Shown here: positions 1 through 13,080 of the stretch, piece by piece | How the letters are laid out: each line of letters begins with the position of its first letter | Position numbering within the stretch: the stretch's first letter is position 1 | NCBI RefSeq assembly: GCF_041260155.1 | Contig: NC_091932.1 | Coordinates: 5,293,501 to 5,357,500 of the forward strand | Direction of reading: 5' to 3' | DNA: 64,000 nucleotides | Source of the DNA: Ptychodera flava | Taxonomy: Eukaryota > Hemichordata > Enteropneusta > Ptychoderidae | The notes under the pieces: generated by a model | What the model saw: the letters and a program-made list of their open reading frames with translations, nothing else | Told to the model about the DNA's origin: nothing | Databases searched by the model: none | Made by a program: the position numbers and the translations under genes

Positions 1-95
1 AGCAGACCAAAGCCTGTAAGTGTTAAAGAGTCTGGTATACTGCAGATCATGGTCATGGTCACTTCCTGCAGTCTATCTGTATCATATGGGCTGCA
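1..95 (+). repeat. Dispersed repeat R1, copy 1
   Basis: The stretch with agaccaaagcctgtaag and agtctggtatactgcag is repeated with few changes at about 39336-39425 in the same orientation. No coding potential is convincing. It may be the end of a transposable element cut by the window edge. Confidence 0.55.
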
Positions 96-97
96 CA

Positions 98-265
98 AAA
101 TGTCCGTCCCCAGGGGCAGGGGCGGGGGTAGGGGTGTCTTGGGCTCAGCAGAGGATTCTTCTTGCTATGATCTATTTTATTTTAATACATTTGACTATGA
201 TATATATATTGCCGATAAACAATACTGCCAACCTTTGATGTCTTGGTCTTATGTTAGCACTGGCT
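98..265 (+). repeat. Dispersed repeat R2, copy 1
   Basis: A G-rich start (gtccccaggggcagggg) followed by tttgactatgatatatat and caacctttgatgtcttgg matches, at reduced identity, the segment at 63047-63222, where a LINE reverse-transcriptase fragment follows directly. R2 may therefore be part of a LINE-associated repeat. Confidence 0.5.
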
Positions 266-370
266 TTGTAACAATTTCTTTTTCTCCTTCGCCGTGTTAC
301 GTATTTGCCCTCTGTCAATCTTATGCGAAGTTTTGTCACGATGTTGCGCGTATTATCTCATGCGTTTGAT

Positions 371-599
371 TGCCTTATGCGCCAAAGCAAGCAAGGGTAA
401 ATTACTAATCTGTGGACGCTGTCTCCAGATTATCACCGGTTAACTTTGACAAAGTCAACAACGAACATACCAGCAAGGTATTCTGTTACACCTTGCTGGT
501 ACGTTCGTTGTTGACTTTGTCAAAGTTAATCGGTGATAATCTGGTGACAGCGTCTACAGATTAGTAATTTACCCTTGCTTACTTTGGCGCATCAGGCGA
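371..599. repeat. Foldback element (long inverted repeat)
   Basis: Two arms of about 108 bases are near-perfect reverse complements around a centre near 487. The left arm includes ggtaaattactaatctgt and the right arm acagattagtaatttacc. A few substitutions separate the arms. It is a MITE-like foldback with no ORF. Confidence 0.8.
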
Positions 600-2839
600 T
601 ACTCTTCAGATCATAGATGCGGCATGGTGACAAAACATTTATGGAAAACACCAAAGGTTGGTAGAATAAACCTTTATTAGCAATACAACACCAGATGTGA
701 GCAGGTTTTATCAATTTCGTACAGTACTCTCAGAGTTTAATCACTAATTATAAAACATTATTTAATATGAAAATGAGCTGTTAACTTGACACTGTTCAAT
801 GCTTCATAGGACAATTAGATATCCATCAGATCAACATTTGTAGCATGTTTCATTAAATTTAATGCTGTAATTGTAGAGTAATATCACTAATTACAAAAGT
901 ATTATTATAAAGATATATTTCAGATTTTTAGATATTTTTTTCTACCACAAATTTGTTCTGATCTGTTCAAACTTTTGTAATGTGAAGGCCAGTGTATGAT
1001 ATTTATGCATGGAACTATAACTTTTATGTCGTGAGAACAATGCCATTTTTGTGTGCACGAGTCAATAATATAATGTTATCGGCTTGTCTGCTTTTTTCCT
1101 TTTCCTTCTTTCTTTCCCCTTTTCCTTCATTATTTATTTAAAATGTGCCTCTCTGGCTTATATATAAGAACCATATGAAATCAAGAAATAATAAAATAAT
1201 ATTAAATCGCAAGACATTTATTGAAAACTCATTGACAACGCCTAAAAAATCTTTCTAAACGACAATGCACTTTGATCAACGCCAGGGGACCGTCGGTCAA
1301 ACAAAGAAGTACGCACAACTTGCCTTCCTACGATGATAGGGTGTGGTGGCTTGATCGGCAATCCATTAAGTTTTCTGTGCCAAGTAGTCACATTTTAGAC
1401 AGAATATTGTGAATTTGTTGAAGAAAGAGGTTTGTTTTGCGAGAAGGGAAACTTCATGACCGCTTTCCCTCTCTCAAAAGCCTGGTCGCTGCCTTCTCCC
1501 CTATATACTAACAAGCAGCCTGTCACAGTTCAAAAATTTGTCAACGTCAACTGAAGTCCAGCAAGAGAATAAAATTCGCTATGACAAAAGGTACGCTCTC
1601 CTGTTGACTGCCCTCAGGCCAACTCACTCTCACTAGACGATATATTCCTTACAAATCCTATCTATATGTGTCAGACAAAGTGTACACACGGAAGCGATCA
1701 TTGAACTTCTAACCTGTCCGTCTGATTTCATACACTGACTCGAAGACAATCTACGCGTGTCCGAGTCCACTATACTGTTGATGTACAAACAACGCCCAAT
1801 AACGACCTCTCGTTTACGAGGCTCCTTTAAATATATTACCTGTTTTTGAGCAGTGGTATTGTTCAACGATGCCATATGACGACTTAAAGGTTGCAGAAGT
1901 ACACAATTACTGACTGACAAATGATGATCCCGTTTTTAAGAACATGCTCCAGCGCTACGCGACGGAAATGCGAGGTATGAATTCCGATCTCATTTTATTT
2001 ACATATACAATACGGATAAAAGCGCGCCCTCGAGAGTTTAATTCATTAAAGAATATGAAGTTTGTTCACTCAGTTTACTGGTCACGTGATAATGAACTGG
2101 TCAAATCACACTTTTAATGTTTGATGCGATTGATTACTTTTTATCTAGCTTTTCCCATCGTCGCCGATACAGCGGTACTTGCCCTATAATAGCTTGGCGA
2201 CCACTCTACTGATACAACGAAGACATTTCTGAAAAGTATTATTATTCATTTATTATAGATAGATAAACAACTTCTGATAAAAAGCTTTCATGATCATTTA
2301 AATTAAATTATGAATCTATTACCAGAAGTAGATATGATATAAATTTCAACGCCCAAGAAATAAAACAAATAAGACCACACTTCTAAATTAAGGTGGCGCT
2401 GCATGTTACAAAAGGAATATTTCTCATCAAAGATGGCAAAGAAACCCCTTAATATTATATATTTTCAAAAAGCAGAGAATCTAAAGCTTAGTATGGCAGC
2501 AGTAGTTTACTAAAAGGATGAAGCGGGTAAAAAACCTCAATTTTGGTATTTATGATAAAAATTATCAGTCAAAAACTTGATACTATTTTCTACTTATATG
2601 TTCTGCATTTCTATTGAGTGATTGCTTTTGAGCTGTTCTGGCACTGGACTGGATAATTCCATTGAATTTGTTTCACATTTTCACCCCGCTCTAGAATTCG
2701 TTTCCACGGTCTCCGACAATTTCTCGACATAACAAGATCAGTCAATGTCCTCTCATTGTCCGTTTCCATGTAATGAAAACTGTAGATTCCCATTCGTACG
2801 TTTTATTCACTTAATTTCATCCTGACACTGCAAATAATC
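600..2839. other. No recognised gene
   Basis: AT-rich sequence on both strands with only short, uncharacteristic ORFs. A T-rich pyrimidine tract lies near 1090-1130. I see no domain, repeat or RNA gene that I can support. Confidence 0.5.
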
Positions 2840-3016
2840 TATTCCGTTTTCACAGTTTCTGAGCGCCCGTCGCATTTATTAGATTCAATATTTTCAGCCT
2901 GTTATTGTAAATGCGGCAATATGCAGTATGTCGGTGAAACAAAACGTCATCTAAATGACAGATTTGTAGAATATCTCTGCAACGTAGCGACAATGAAAAA
3001 AAATAGCATACCTTGA
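2840..3016 (+). pseudogene. GIY-YIG endonuclease fragment of a Penelope-like element
   Basis: One open frame contains CKCGNMQYVGETKRHLNDRF, which fits the Cys-rich lead-in and the Y-V-G-x-T core with downstream R of the GIY-YIG nuclease found at the C-terminus of Penelope-like retroelements. Translation runs into a stop at about 3014. No reverse transcriptase is visible upstream, so this is a small relic. The call rests on a motif about 20 residues long. Confidence 0.5.
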
Positions 3017-4005
3017 GGCGGCATTGCTGCTACAGCCCATATATCTACAAGTAATTTCATTGGTAACATATTTTAACAATTCACAACTTTTAACTGGGGT
3101 ATTATTGCACCAGCTGGCATATAAATTAATTGTAATTTTTTTACTTGTTTTTTTTTGGTCCTTTTGCATTTTCAAGTATTCGTGCAGTGCCTCTTTCTGT
3201 CTCAGCACTGACAAAGAGTTTAACCCGAAGCGTTTGTTTTCTTTTATTTCTCCTCGTGGCAAGTGCTTTTATTCCCCTTTGGATTGGTTTGTAATCATTT
3301 CTATTCGTCTTTCTATGTTTTTCACTGTATCAAAATATCTAAAATCACATCAATTTTCGTTTGATCTATTATCTCTAGACCAACTCGTGACAAAACATGC
3401 TGTATCAAAACCTGTACAACTGACGAGACAGTCGAATACTTCACTCCCTAGATGAAAAGGTTTTCAGAGAGATTCATTCACGCATGGTTACAACTCTTTT
3501 AATCATTACCAACATTACAGTTGTTTCATTTCCAATACTTACCGTAACTGAATTTCCACTTTGTTCGACTTGCCCATGCATCGCCCCAGTAAAAGATATG
3601 GAGTCATTTTACACAATACTCGCGTGTAACAATTATCTCTAAAGGTGAGGCAAGTCCATGACAAACAACCAACCCTGTCGATGATTTGCTCGAAAACGTC
3701 ATGGTTTGCTTTCGTTTTAGAGGGAAGTTGCCAGGCTACTTGCAGGGTAACCATGGGAATTATGAATGCTTATTTTGTTTTTCTGACCTGACCGAGTAAA
3801 CATACCCGAGCAATAAACTGAATTATGACATTTGCACAGTGCGTGGGTGAATATAATTCATTTCAAATTTGTTTCCTTTGGCGTTTAATACGGTTCATCA
3901 AAGAGGCAGTTTTGAACTGCCATGGCAACAAGCATGGCGATTGATAGATTGGTGAAAGAAACAACATGCAGTATTTTCCTGTTATAACATTTCGGGATGA
4001 TGACT
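3017..4005. other. No recognised gene
   Basis: AT-rich sequence with overlapping short ORFs on both strands and no recognisable protein motif. Confidence 0.45.
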
Positions 4006-4114
4006 ATGATATGATATGATATGATATGATATGATATGATATGATATGATATGATATGATATGATATGATATGATATGATATGATATGATATGATATGAT
4101 ATGATATGATATGA
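4006..4114. repeat. Pentanucleotide microsatellite (ATGAT)n
   Basis: About 21 uninterrupted copies of the 5-base unit ATGAT. Confidence 0.97.
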
Positions 4115-6841
4115 CTTCGGCATACTCACGTGTGAGCTGGGTACTAAAAACTGGAATTTAGGATCTTATGTTACCAGTGTCAGTGACACAAGTTGAAACA
4201 AGCACAGAAAAAGACCAGATATTATTCTGATTATCGAATTTCAAAATGTCGTTAATTACTTGATTGTAATAAGTTTGTTTATTGGAACATTGTGTTGCAC
4301 CAAGGGGCAGACATCCTCCGCATGAGTTTATTTTTCCATTTTTAAATCCGAATTTGTAATTTAAAACTCTAATTTTTTCATTATTCATCATTAAAATCTA
4401 CTCGCCAGTTGCAAGAAATAACTTTGTTACGCTGTGATGTAATCAATCTGTCAAATCGTTACGTCACTTCATTGATGCTAAACACTAAGTCAATGTTACA
4501 CATCAACATTCAGACAAGTTGTACATTTTCAAAACTTTGGTATGACCAATAGCAGAGACGTCCTTGTATAGCCTGTTTCAGCGATCAATCGTCATGTTGG
4601 CACACGCCGCGTTTAAGCGATCAAACCATTTATGATATCTATAACCAAAGTTTCATTTAATGCTTTGCCCATAGCATACACGTCAGTTGCATTATCTACC
4701 CGTCATATAGCACACATGATGCAGGATACACATGTTCCATGAATGTAAACTTCGTCGTCACGGTTTATCGAGTTACAATGCACAATTCAATGCTACTTTT
4801 GACCATAATTTTCAAACCAGCAGCAGATCAATAGCTGTATGATCAACGGATCCTTTTTGAATTATACCTGTACGACAGACCGTTAAAATTAATTGCTGCT
4901 AAAGGAAATTTCATGTATTAATATTTTCTCAAATTATGAATACAGTCGTTCATCAAGAGAAAAGAAATTCATTCAATTTAGAAAATATGAAGTCACTTTT
5001 CAGACGGAATAAAGTTATAAATTATGGCCATTAAATGAAAACTTTAGTAATTGAGCAAACAATGAAATTCAAACCGCTATTCCTGACTCATTCCCCTTGA
5101 ACGTTTCAAATGGTGTTTATTGATTTTGTATCGAACAGCTAAGTTTAAATTTGCAAGTGTCACTATCACTTCTAGTGGATGAAGCGAATGCAAGTCTGTT
5201 TTATTTTAATTTTATTTAATACACAGATCAACGGGCAAACCCACTAAGAACTGACAAACAAAAAAGAACATCACAAAACAAATATACAAGACAACCACAA
5301 AAATAACACATCACATAAAATAAAAAAGTCACAAATCAAGAAGCAGTACTATTAAAATGACTGGATAAAATATTTCTAATGTCCCTTGATGATGTGCGTT
5401 TCATCTGTGTTGGCGGCATATCTGTGCCCAAAGCCGGACGTGGCTACGTGCAGTTTCATTGCAAGTATCAAGTATGGACAGTTCATAGGGATTCGTCCCA
5501 TTGCTTTGAGATGTCTGTCGACTATTGCAAGGATCGTTGCAAACTTTACTGTATAGTTAGCCTAACTGCTAAGCTTTAATTGCATTAATTTCTGACCATG
5601 TCAGTAGTCAAACAACGACAGAGTAATTACCCGAGTTCATTACTCCATTAAAGGCTGATGGATGATCCAGTATAGGTCCTCAGCCTACTAACAAATCAAT
5701 ACCAAAATGACCATTGTTAAACCTGTAAACGAAACACAGCATATGGCTATAAGTGTCTTTGGAGAATGCAAACGGGTGCATAGAACACGAAAGTCGCTGC
5801 GTTCATCTGGCGGGCGTGCTAAGCGCTATTTGAGGTTAAACAATTGACATTCTCACACTCATTCGGCATCGTAATTATGTTAGCAGCACAACTTTCTATC
5901 CAAACTAGACTTCATAAATTCTCTTTCTTTCTCGTTCGATAATTTTTAAGTCTGCAGCTACTCATAATAAACCTTTTGAACTGGATGATTTATAAAACAC
6001 AAACTTTGGAAAAACATGAGTATATCTTCGTGATTTATGAGACTGTTTCAATGATCGGTACAATTTAACAACGGTTAAAATTTATGAGATTGAATACGAT
6101 TATTCGCTTGATCAGATCTGTTGCTTGTATATAGTTTTACATATGTTCAGAATGAATATTTGTGACTGGACTGTGGGCTTATTACAACTAAACTGAAGCA
6201 AAAGTTGAGAGATAAAACCTGAAAGTGCCCAGGATGATGTTGTGCGTAATTCAGGTATCCTTTAAGACACGAAATACTATCTTGTATCATCTAACAGATG
6301 CTGACACTGGTTCTAATCACAAACTCATTAACAGATGTTATTGTACAGATGTCCGAATGTCCTTACGGTTCAGAAAAATCGATGCCTTCAAGTTGATGCA
6401 TGTACGTCAGTCAAGGTCAAAACGGCAGTCCTCAATCCCTTGTTCACTCATTCGTGATTGTTGACATTAACTGTCCTTGAAGCTTGTCGTGTCCAGTGAA
6501 TCAGTTTGTTCATAGATAAAGCTGATAAACCAGCCAAGGAAAGAGAAGACAACAGAGCTATGAACAAGTGATTTTAAATATTCAGTTAGTCTTTACTTGA
6601 AGTCTTAATGATCATTGTAATGTGCTGAAGCGTCTTTTTTACATTAAAAGCACGATAATGTTTTGCTCGGTAAACCTTTCGAAAAGATCTGCTGTGCCTC
6701 CATTGATACTCGGCGAAAACAGCTGCCTCTAAATCGATCGACAATTCTATGCCAATGGTACAACATCTCCCAAGTGCAGTAATTGCTACTGTAAAAGGCG
6801 ATATACTGTTTTTATGATATAAATATAAATATAAATAATAA

Positions 6842-6845
<4 letters not shown>
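4115..6845. other. No recognised gene
   Basis: AT-rich sequence with A-rich stretches at 5200-5350. The small ORFs at 5379-5579 and 6225-6464 lack recognisable motifs or paired splice sites. Nothing supportable seen. Confidence 0.45.

Positions 6846-6929
<84 letters not shown>
6846..6929. repeat. (AT)n microsatellite
   Basis: Uninterrupted alternating AT for more than 80 bases, preceded by an ataaat-rich stretch. Confidence 0.97.
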
Positions 6930-6931
<2 letters not shown>

Positions 6932-7239
6932 TGCTTGAAATACTAGTAACAAGAATTGTTCTTAGTTTCTTGTCGCTGTGGTCAGTAATTTAACAGAAAC
7001 AACACAACAACTTTCTGACTTGTTGCCATTTTCGAATATGAACCAAGCAGTCGATCAGTATAGTTATAGAACACAACTGTGCATACACTTTCAATGAAAG
7101 GTTTAGTGACGTCATAACGTATTGTGACACACCTATAGGTAAGAGTATCGCAACTATTTTTACCTTATCTCGAAACACGAACTTTTGTATATCGCTTTAT
7201 TTTTTAAGATTGTCTGTAGGCGCTGAATTGATTTGCCCG

Positions 7240-7482
7240 GCTCGAGTATACTTCTTTTAAAGTGTACAAAATAATAATTATTTCCTTGCGAAAAAAGGCA
7301 TTCTTTTGGAAGAACAATGCACTACACTATTCTTCCGATAGAATGGCATTTATTCGCAAAGAAATTATTATCATTTTGTACACTTTAAAATTAGTATACT
7401 TGAGCTGTTCTTCCGAAAGAATGGCCTTTTTTGCAAGGAAATAGTTATCATTTTGCACACTTCAAAAGAAGTATACTCGAGC
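7240..7482. repeat. Foldback element with three related repeat units
   Basis: The left arm begins gctcgagtatacttctttt and its reverse complement closes the element near 7463-7482, giving arms of about 77 bases. A third, diverged copy of the right-arm unit lies between them (about 7326-7405) in the same orientation as the right arm. One inverted plus two direct units is unusual for a simple MITE. Confidence 0.75.
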
Positions 7483-8340
7483 TAGCGCTGAACAAATTTC
7501 ATTTGGTGTTCATGGAAGTTGATTCAGCGATGGAGTATCAACAAGTGTAGGATGAGTCCAACACTGTGGCTGGTAGCGGTCTGAGGTTAATTCCTGGTGC
7601 ATAACATACCATACTATATAATGAGTAGCTGAAAATTTGACCATTTTTTTCGAAACAATTGAAGGTTAAGTGCCCTCAAAACACACCATTAAATCTATCC
7701 ATAAAGTGACATTTTTATTCCTTTACAGTCTACTTAATTGAATATTGTTTAAATTTCAATAAGGAACCCTAGCGGCCTGCCATGTTGTACCCAGCATTTA
7801 TTCCCAATTTGGGTTGGCGCTTATACTTTGCTTCTCTCGAAGAATAAAATAACTTAGTGTTGTAAATTAATTACATCGTAAAAAGGGTTTTCTACAGCAC
7901 TGCAATAGGCAGTCATGGAATTCAACAACAGCGACGGTATATATGTCTGAATGGCTTCGACAAACTCGTACAATCTAGCTCCCGGCAATCCTAGGCATCG
8001 TATTGCCAGCTACCTTGGCGCTGAGCTGAACAAAATCAAAGGAATTGTATCAGCAGGTAAACTGTGCTTTTTCAATCACAAAATTTGCCACACAACCTGA
8101 CATTGAACATGAAGAATGTTGTTTTTTCATCTGTTTCATGTCTTCATATGCAGCCAAACATTACAGCATTGTTCCTTTGTAATCGCAAAACCGGTAGACG
8201 TCACTTTTCTTTGGGCTATCATAAATATGACGTTGGTATTCTAAAGCCTGTTATTTCAATAACATTGACATGTTTATTCCAACGTCTCGTGCTACCTTGG
8301 TCATGTACTGCTGTTGTGTAGATGTCGAAAAATTGTCAAC

Positions 8341-8343
<3 letters not shown>

Positions 8344-8427
<84 letters not shown>
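8344..8427. repeat. (GA)n microsatellite upstream of gene A
   Basis: GA dinucleotides with one GGA interruption near 8372. It ends 111 bases before the ATG of gene A and so may lie in its promoter or 5' leader. Confidence 0.95.
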
Positions 8428-8429
<2 letters not shown>

Positions 8430-8538
8430 TATTTTTGTATCTGTAAAAGTATCAGCTTTTTCAACCTGCACGTAATCACCCTAATTTATGTAATTTACTT
8501 TTGCTTTGGTAAATTTTGCACCTAGACAAATCGTCGCA

Positions 8539-8599
8539 ATGGTTAAAATCGTAGCTTTGGCAGTCTCTGTACTTTTGGTATCGTTAGGCCACGAAATAA
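8539..8599 (+). CDS. Gene A exon 1: signal peptide
   Basis: Twenty codons plus one base, ending at a GTGAGT donor in phase 1. A positively charged residue near the start is followed by a hydrophobic run and a small-residue cleavage region. Exon 1 of gene B has the same layout. Confidence 0.8.
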
Positions 8600-11262
8600 G
8601 TGAGTATTACAAAATAATTTATAATTATTTGAAGGATAAATTGATTTACAACCGTTAAATACTATTGAAACGGTCATGTCTGCCCTTCACTACTTCGAAT
8701 AACAGTTTCCATTCGAATTGCAGGACATAAATTTAATGTGATCAATTTTTAGAAACATAATCGCTGAAGTGTTCAAACAACTTCATGTTAGCTTCGATCA
8801 TGATATCACATGTTCTATTATAGGTGCTGGTTTAAACTGTGTCACTCGATGGTCTAAGTTGTCTCATACCAGGGACGATGCACAGGCCCGGGTAACTTGC
8901 CAAGGCAATGAAAAGATGACAGGTTGTAGTAGCTATCAACCCGGACCAGGGGGGCATGGAACTCGTGATGGGGAATTTATCCACGTGTCGAGTACTGGGA
9001 GAGTATCCTGCGCTGCGCGGAATGGCAAAGAAGGGACAGGTATATATTGTCACAACAACTAATAAGTATTTTAGCACAGTCACTCAAAGTGTGGCACATC
9101 TTCAGTGACGTGATATTTTCCCAATCGGCCAGTTCTTTCTGTTGCGAGCGTTTGTATCACACAAAAGCAGTTATCTACATAATAGATGACGGGCAGTCTA
9201 AAATGGAACAGTTCATACGCAATTTTAATCCACATTCGCATTGTTTACTTATAGTACAATATGTTTAACTCTCACTACATGCCCTGGCGCAGGCTTGCAG
9301 ACCTAGTGCTATTTATTCTCGAAGCAACGACACGGTTTTGTCATATTCGTAGCAAAGTGTTTCAAATAAAATTTAACTAAACACTATTGTTTTGGAACTG
9401 AGAGCAAAGCATCATTCATACGTACGCCCATCTGATAGAAATCTGACAGGAACATCTGGATACTTATTCTTTTCCCGCCAATTTTACAGGCGTTCGAGCA
9501 TACGCAAGGTGTTGTACGGCAGATGGATTGACGTGTGGTTATGCTGACGGTGCGAGATCTGGAAGACAATACAATGATTCAAGTACAGTTTCGTTTTCCA
9601 CGTCAGACGATTCAACTTTTATGACAGGTGTGTGGGGTTCACTTAATGTAATTTGTGTTGGTTTTCAGATGCGATGTCTATCACAATACGTCTTGTTAAG
9701 CTTACAGAAGGAATGCTGAAAACAATCATGAGATTAATTAATCGGTTTGCCTGCAGGTTGTTCCGCCTCTACTTTCTGGAGAAATTTAAACGGAGCCTCG
9801 CCTAACCCAATCAATGCATCGATTGAAGTAGACACAAGGAACGGCCAATGCGTAGCTCTGAACGGCCGGGGTGGACTTGGTAAGTGCCTTTGTTAATATG
9901 TTTGAGATATCCCCGTCCACTAGTTCGCCAAATCATTTGACTAACCTACAGTGGGTTTTATCAATCAATTCCACCATTCTGTACTTGTATTCCTTGCAAT
10001 GCTAGTCAGGAATCCTTACATATATTGGCATGCCTCCATAGAGTCTTTACTACTTACGCCCGTTTCAGTCTTGTTGTGTGTACTTTAGGATTCATTGATC
10101 GTGAATATTACTTAATTTCATCCATTTCATAATGTAGAATACAGCATACTAAAATTGCTCCACATCGGTTCCTTTAGATGAATGACGTATGTGGTAATTA
10201 TTTAAAATGTTTTGGGTTCTAGCAATCGATGTTCTTTAGCTGATTGTACTGTTTGCTCCTTTGACATAGGAGTGTACGCTCATGGCGTGTACTGTTCTGC
10301 TCCCAATCTTACTTGTAAGACAAAGTGGAGTGAAAAAAGTCAAGGCGGAGTGGGTGCTGTTGCTACGGTTACCTGTGAGGAAGAATGGACTCTCACTGGC
10401 TGTAATGCATACACTCCCTATAAAGAAAACGACGGTTCCTACGTTCTGAGTAAGTTCCCTATGTCTACTAACGTGTAACCCCTTATGTATGTATGTATGT
10501 ATGTATGTATGTATGTATGTATGTATGTATGTATGTATGTATGTATGTATGTATGTATGTATGTATGTATGTATGTATGTATGTATGTATGTATGTATGT
10601 ATGTATGTATGTATGTATGTATGTATGTATGTATGCATGTATGTATGTATGCATGCATGCATGTATGTATGCATGTATGTCTCTATATATGTATGTCTCT
10701 ATGTATGTATGTCTCTATGTATCTAGGTATGTATCTAGATATGTATTTGCAGGAAAGTTTTGACCTTAGTCAAACAGACTATGATAAAAGACTCCTTTTC
10801 CGTTAGTGGTTAAACGGACAAAGTATATACATAGCTGTCTTTGAGTAGCAGTGTTGTCATATATTGTTTCAGAATGGAAATTTATTGCTCAGCATCTGCA
10901 AACATGCCGAAAAACGTGTCCGCACAATGCCTCCAGCTGCATTAACAGGCAGGACAGATTAAATTATACCAAAAGTACCGTGTTGCATTATGACACACGA
11001 CCGCTTGAATAGATCACAATCTGGTATACTGAGAAAATATATCGGGACTGGAGTTGATATCATGCCATTTATCTGTCAACATCATTTCACTTCATTGCTT
11101 ATTTGCAGAATGTATTTCATTTTGCCATGACATGTTAACGTCCAAACGTCACCGTCCCCTGACACATTTTTTTATTTATCCATAGGTTGTGGTGATTGTG
11201 TTGCAGTCAACGGAGGCAATGAACAGTACATCTATGCCATAGCCATCTGTTGCAGAACATGA
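8539..11262 (+). CDS. Gene A: secreted PCSK9 C-terminal-domain-like protein (6 exons, 264 aa)
   Basis: Exons: 8539-8599, 8824-9039, 9490-9627, 9757-9879, 10270-10449, 11186-11262 (stop TGA). All introns are GT/AG and phase 1, and the total is 795 nt. Exon 1 gives a signal peptide starting MVKIVALAVSVLLVSLG. The rest is three Cys-rich modules. Module 1 (exon 2) has TGCSS and CAARN; the exon 2/3 junction makes G-V-R-A-Y-A-R-C-C; module 2 has TGCSA; module 3 has CEEEWTLTGCNA and ends AIAICCRT. The C-x-A-x-N...GV-x-A-x-ARCC pattern and the GWTLTGC-type motif are hallmarks of the PCSK9 V domain, which also has three modules. In PCSK9 this domain follows a subtilisin protease; none is present here. 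The protein is probably secreted and disulfide-rich, and its function is unknown. A polyadenylation signal follows 87 bases after the stop. Gene B is its paralogue. Confidence 0.87.
10485..10740. repeat. (ATGT)n microsatellite in gene A intron 5
   Basis: About 38 perfect ATGT units followed by variants (ATGC, GTCTCT and ATCTAG interruptions). It begins 36 bases after the exon 5 donor. The Tyr-Val-Cys and Ile-His-Thr ORFs on both strands here are artefacts of the repeat. Confidence 0.96.
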
Positions 11263-11348
11263 AAATTCAATACAGAATCTTCAGAGTCTTCGTCCTATTA
11301 TGCCATTTATTTCGACTGGCTTTCAAGATGACCTTTCATCAAATAATG

Positions 11349-11354
11349 AATAAA
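11349..11354 (+). terminator. Polyadenylation signal of gene A
   Basis: AATAAA 87 bases after the stop codon. A second AATAAA is at 11471-11476. Confidence 0.65.
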
Positions 11355-12187
11355 TTAAGATATGTGGTAACGGTTGTGTTGATGAAGTCTTTAAGGATAT
11401 TTAAATAACATATGAGACATAGACTAAAATGTTAAGTTTTTACTAACAAACATTCCCTGTGAATCAAGGAAATAAATGTGAGAGCTGGAGTATATTTCCT
11501 GTTGCAAATTTTAATGCAGTGTCTGTCTCCTCAGGATTTTATTTGAGGTGATATTGGTGCACGATGATGACTTTGAAATGCGATATTGGCATCTAAGTCA
11601 CTAGCACTTAAATTGATGCAAATAGCCAAAGATTAATATTTACAATCATAAACTTCATGGAGGAGACGAGGTAATATTTTGTTCTGCATGACACTTTATC
11701 GATCGACATAACATATATACTTTGCTGCCTTGCCCAGGCTGCCTTGGTCTCACAGGAGGAACTCTTTAAATCTAGAATTTCACATACGACTTAGTCTAAA
11801 TCATGCTTCTAAGACAAAACATAACTGGATTAAATTCAGTGCCCGCTTAACCCTGTGATGGCCGTATTAAAGATTTGATTTCTTGATAATTGAACTCACG
11901 ATTTCCAATACATAAACATTATGCTCTTCCAACTTCCGGAAATTGCAGTGACGTTTTAAAGACAAAACAGCACCAAATGTTACTTCCTTCATGGTTTTAT
12001 TCTTATCATATTTAAACTGGAAAGTGAACACCCCTCAAAAAATCTCCATATGTATATCTGCGTAATGTTAGTCAAACCATGACCACTTTCTAAGTTTGCC
12101 TTTGAATCGCTAGAGCTACCTAAGTCTCCTTATCCGGCACTATACGGCACTAGCAAAGTTTTCTAGTTTGTTCAAGTTTGAATCCCA
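11355..12187. other. No recognised gene
   Basis: Intergenic DNA between gene A and the CACTG-ended element. No repeat or ORF that I can support apart from the second AATAAA at 11471. Confidence 0.5.
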
Positions 12188-12948
12188 CACTGTAAAAATA
12201 GCGGACGCTAGACGCGTCTTTACGCGTTCAAATGTACATGTCGGTGTTCAAATTTGAACGGTTAGTGTTTCATATTGTTAACACTAGTGTTCATATTATT
12301 AACAATGATGTTCTAAACCTGAACACGTAGTGTTAACAACTATCTCCTTCAAGTGTTCAAAAACTTAGCATCACAGAAATTTTACAATACTGTGAAACAA
12401 TTAACAATCTTTTGTGTTTTTTACTTTACAATGGCTATATTAACTTTACTACTGCCTCGTTGTCCGGAATACGTAAACAGATTTCGGTGTAACGAATTTC
12501 ACAATAAGTGGAAAATATTTCCGGTCTACAATTGCTGAAAGCATGTTTTTTCTAAAAAGGAAGTATAAAAAATAACGTTTATTACGGGTTGAAATTTTGA
12601 AATTTTGAAAACAAAATCAAAAAACCACCATGAACGTTTTAATTTTAACATCGGCGTGCAAGAGGCGTTCTACTTCTTAACACTTGGTGTTCAAGTTTGG
12701 TGCCTTTTCTTATCCCATGATGCATCAAAACGGAAGTTGCGACATTTTTCTTGTAAGCGCACGCTGAAGTCGTGATAGTGCGAAAGCAAGACCAGAAAGG
12801 GTAAGTTTTCTCTCCAAAATATTAAAAGGTATTGGATTTTGAAGCATCTGTATTATTATCCTTCGAAATTAATTGTATTGTACTTTGAAAAAGCTTAACT
12901 ACGTGAAAAAACCTTTATTTCTTTCAGTGGCTGGTGGACCATACACTA

Positions 12949-13080
12949 GCTGTGAATACGCAGCAGTGTTTTGGGCCATGGGGTATCGATCGCACTCGGG
13001 TCAAGGGTCATCACTGGAGCGATGACCCTTGACCCGAGCGCGATCGATATGCCACATTACCGCTGCGTAATCACAGCTAC
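12949..13080. repeat. Palindrome inside the CACTG element
   Basis: The arms meet near 13018. The inner pair gggtcaagggtcatc and gatgacccttgaccc is perfect, and the outer parts (tagctgtgaatacgcagc and gctgcgtaatcacagcta) match with small gaps. Confidence 0.8.

Noticed and set aside
8322..8525. Arg-Glu repeat ORF
   Set aside because: Translation of the (GA)n tract upstream of gene A.
10236..10806. Several ORFs on both strands with Met-Tyr-Val-Cys or Ile-His-Thr repeats
   Set aside because: They are translations of the (ATGT)n microsatellite in gene A intron 5.
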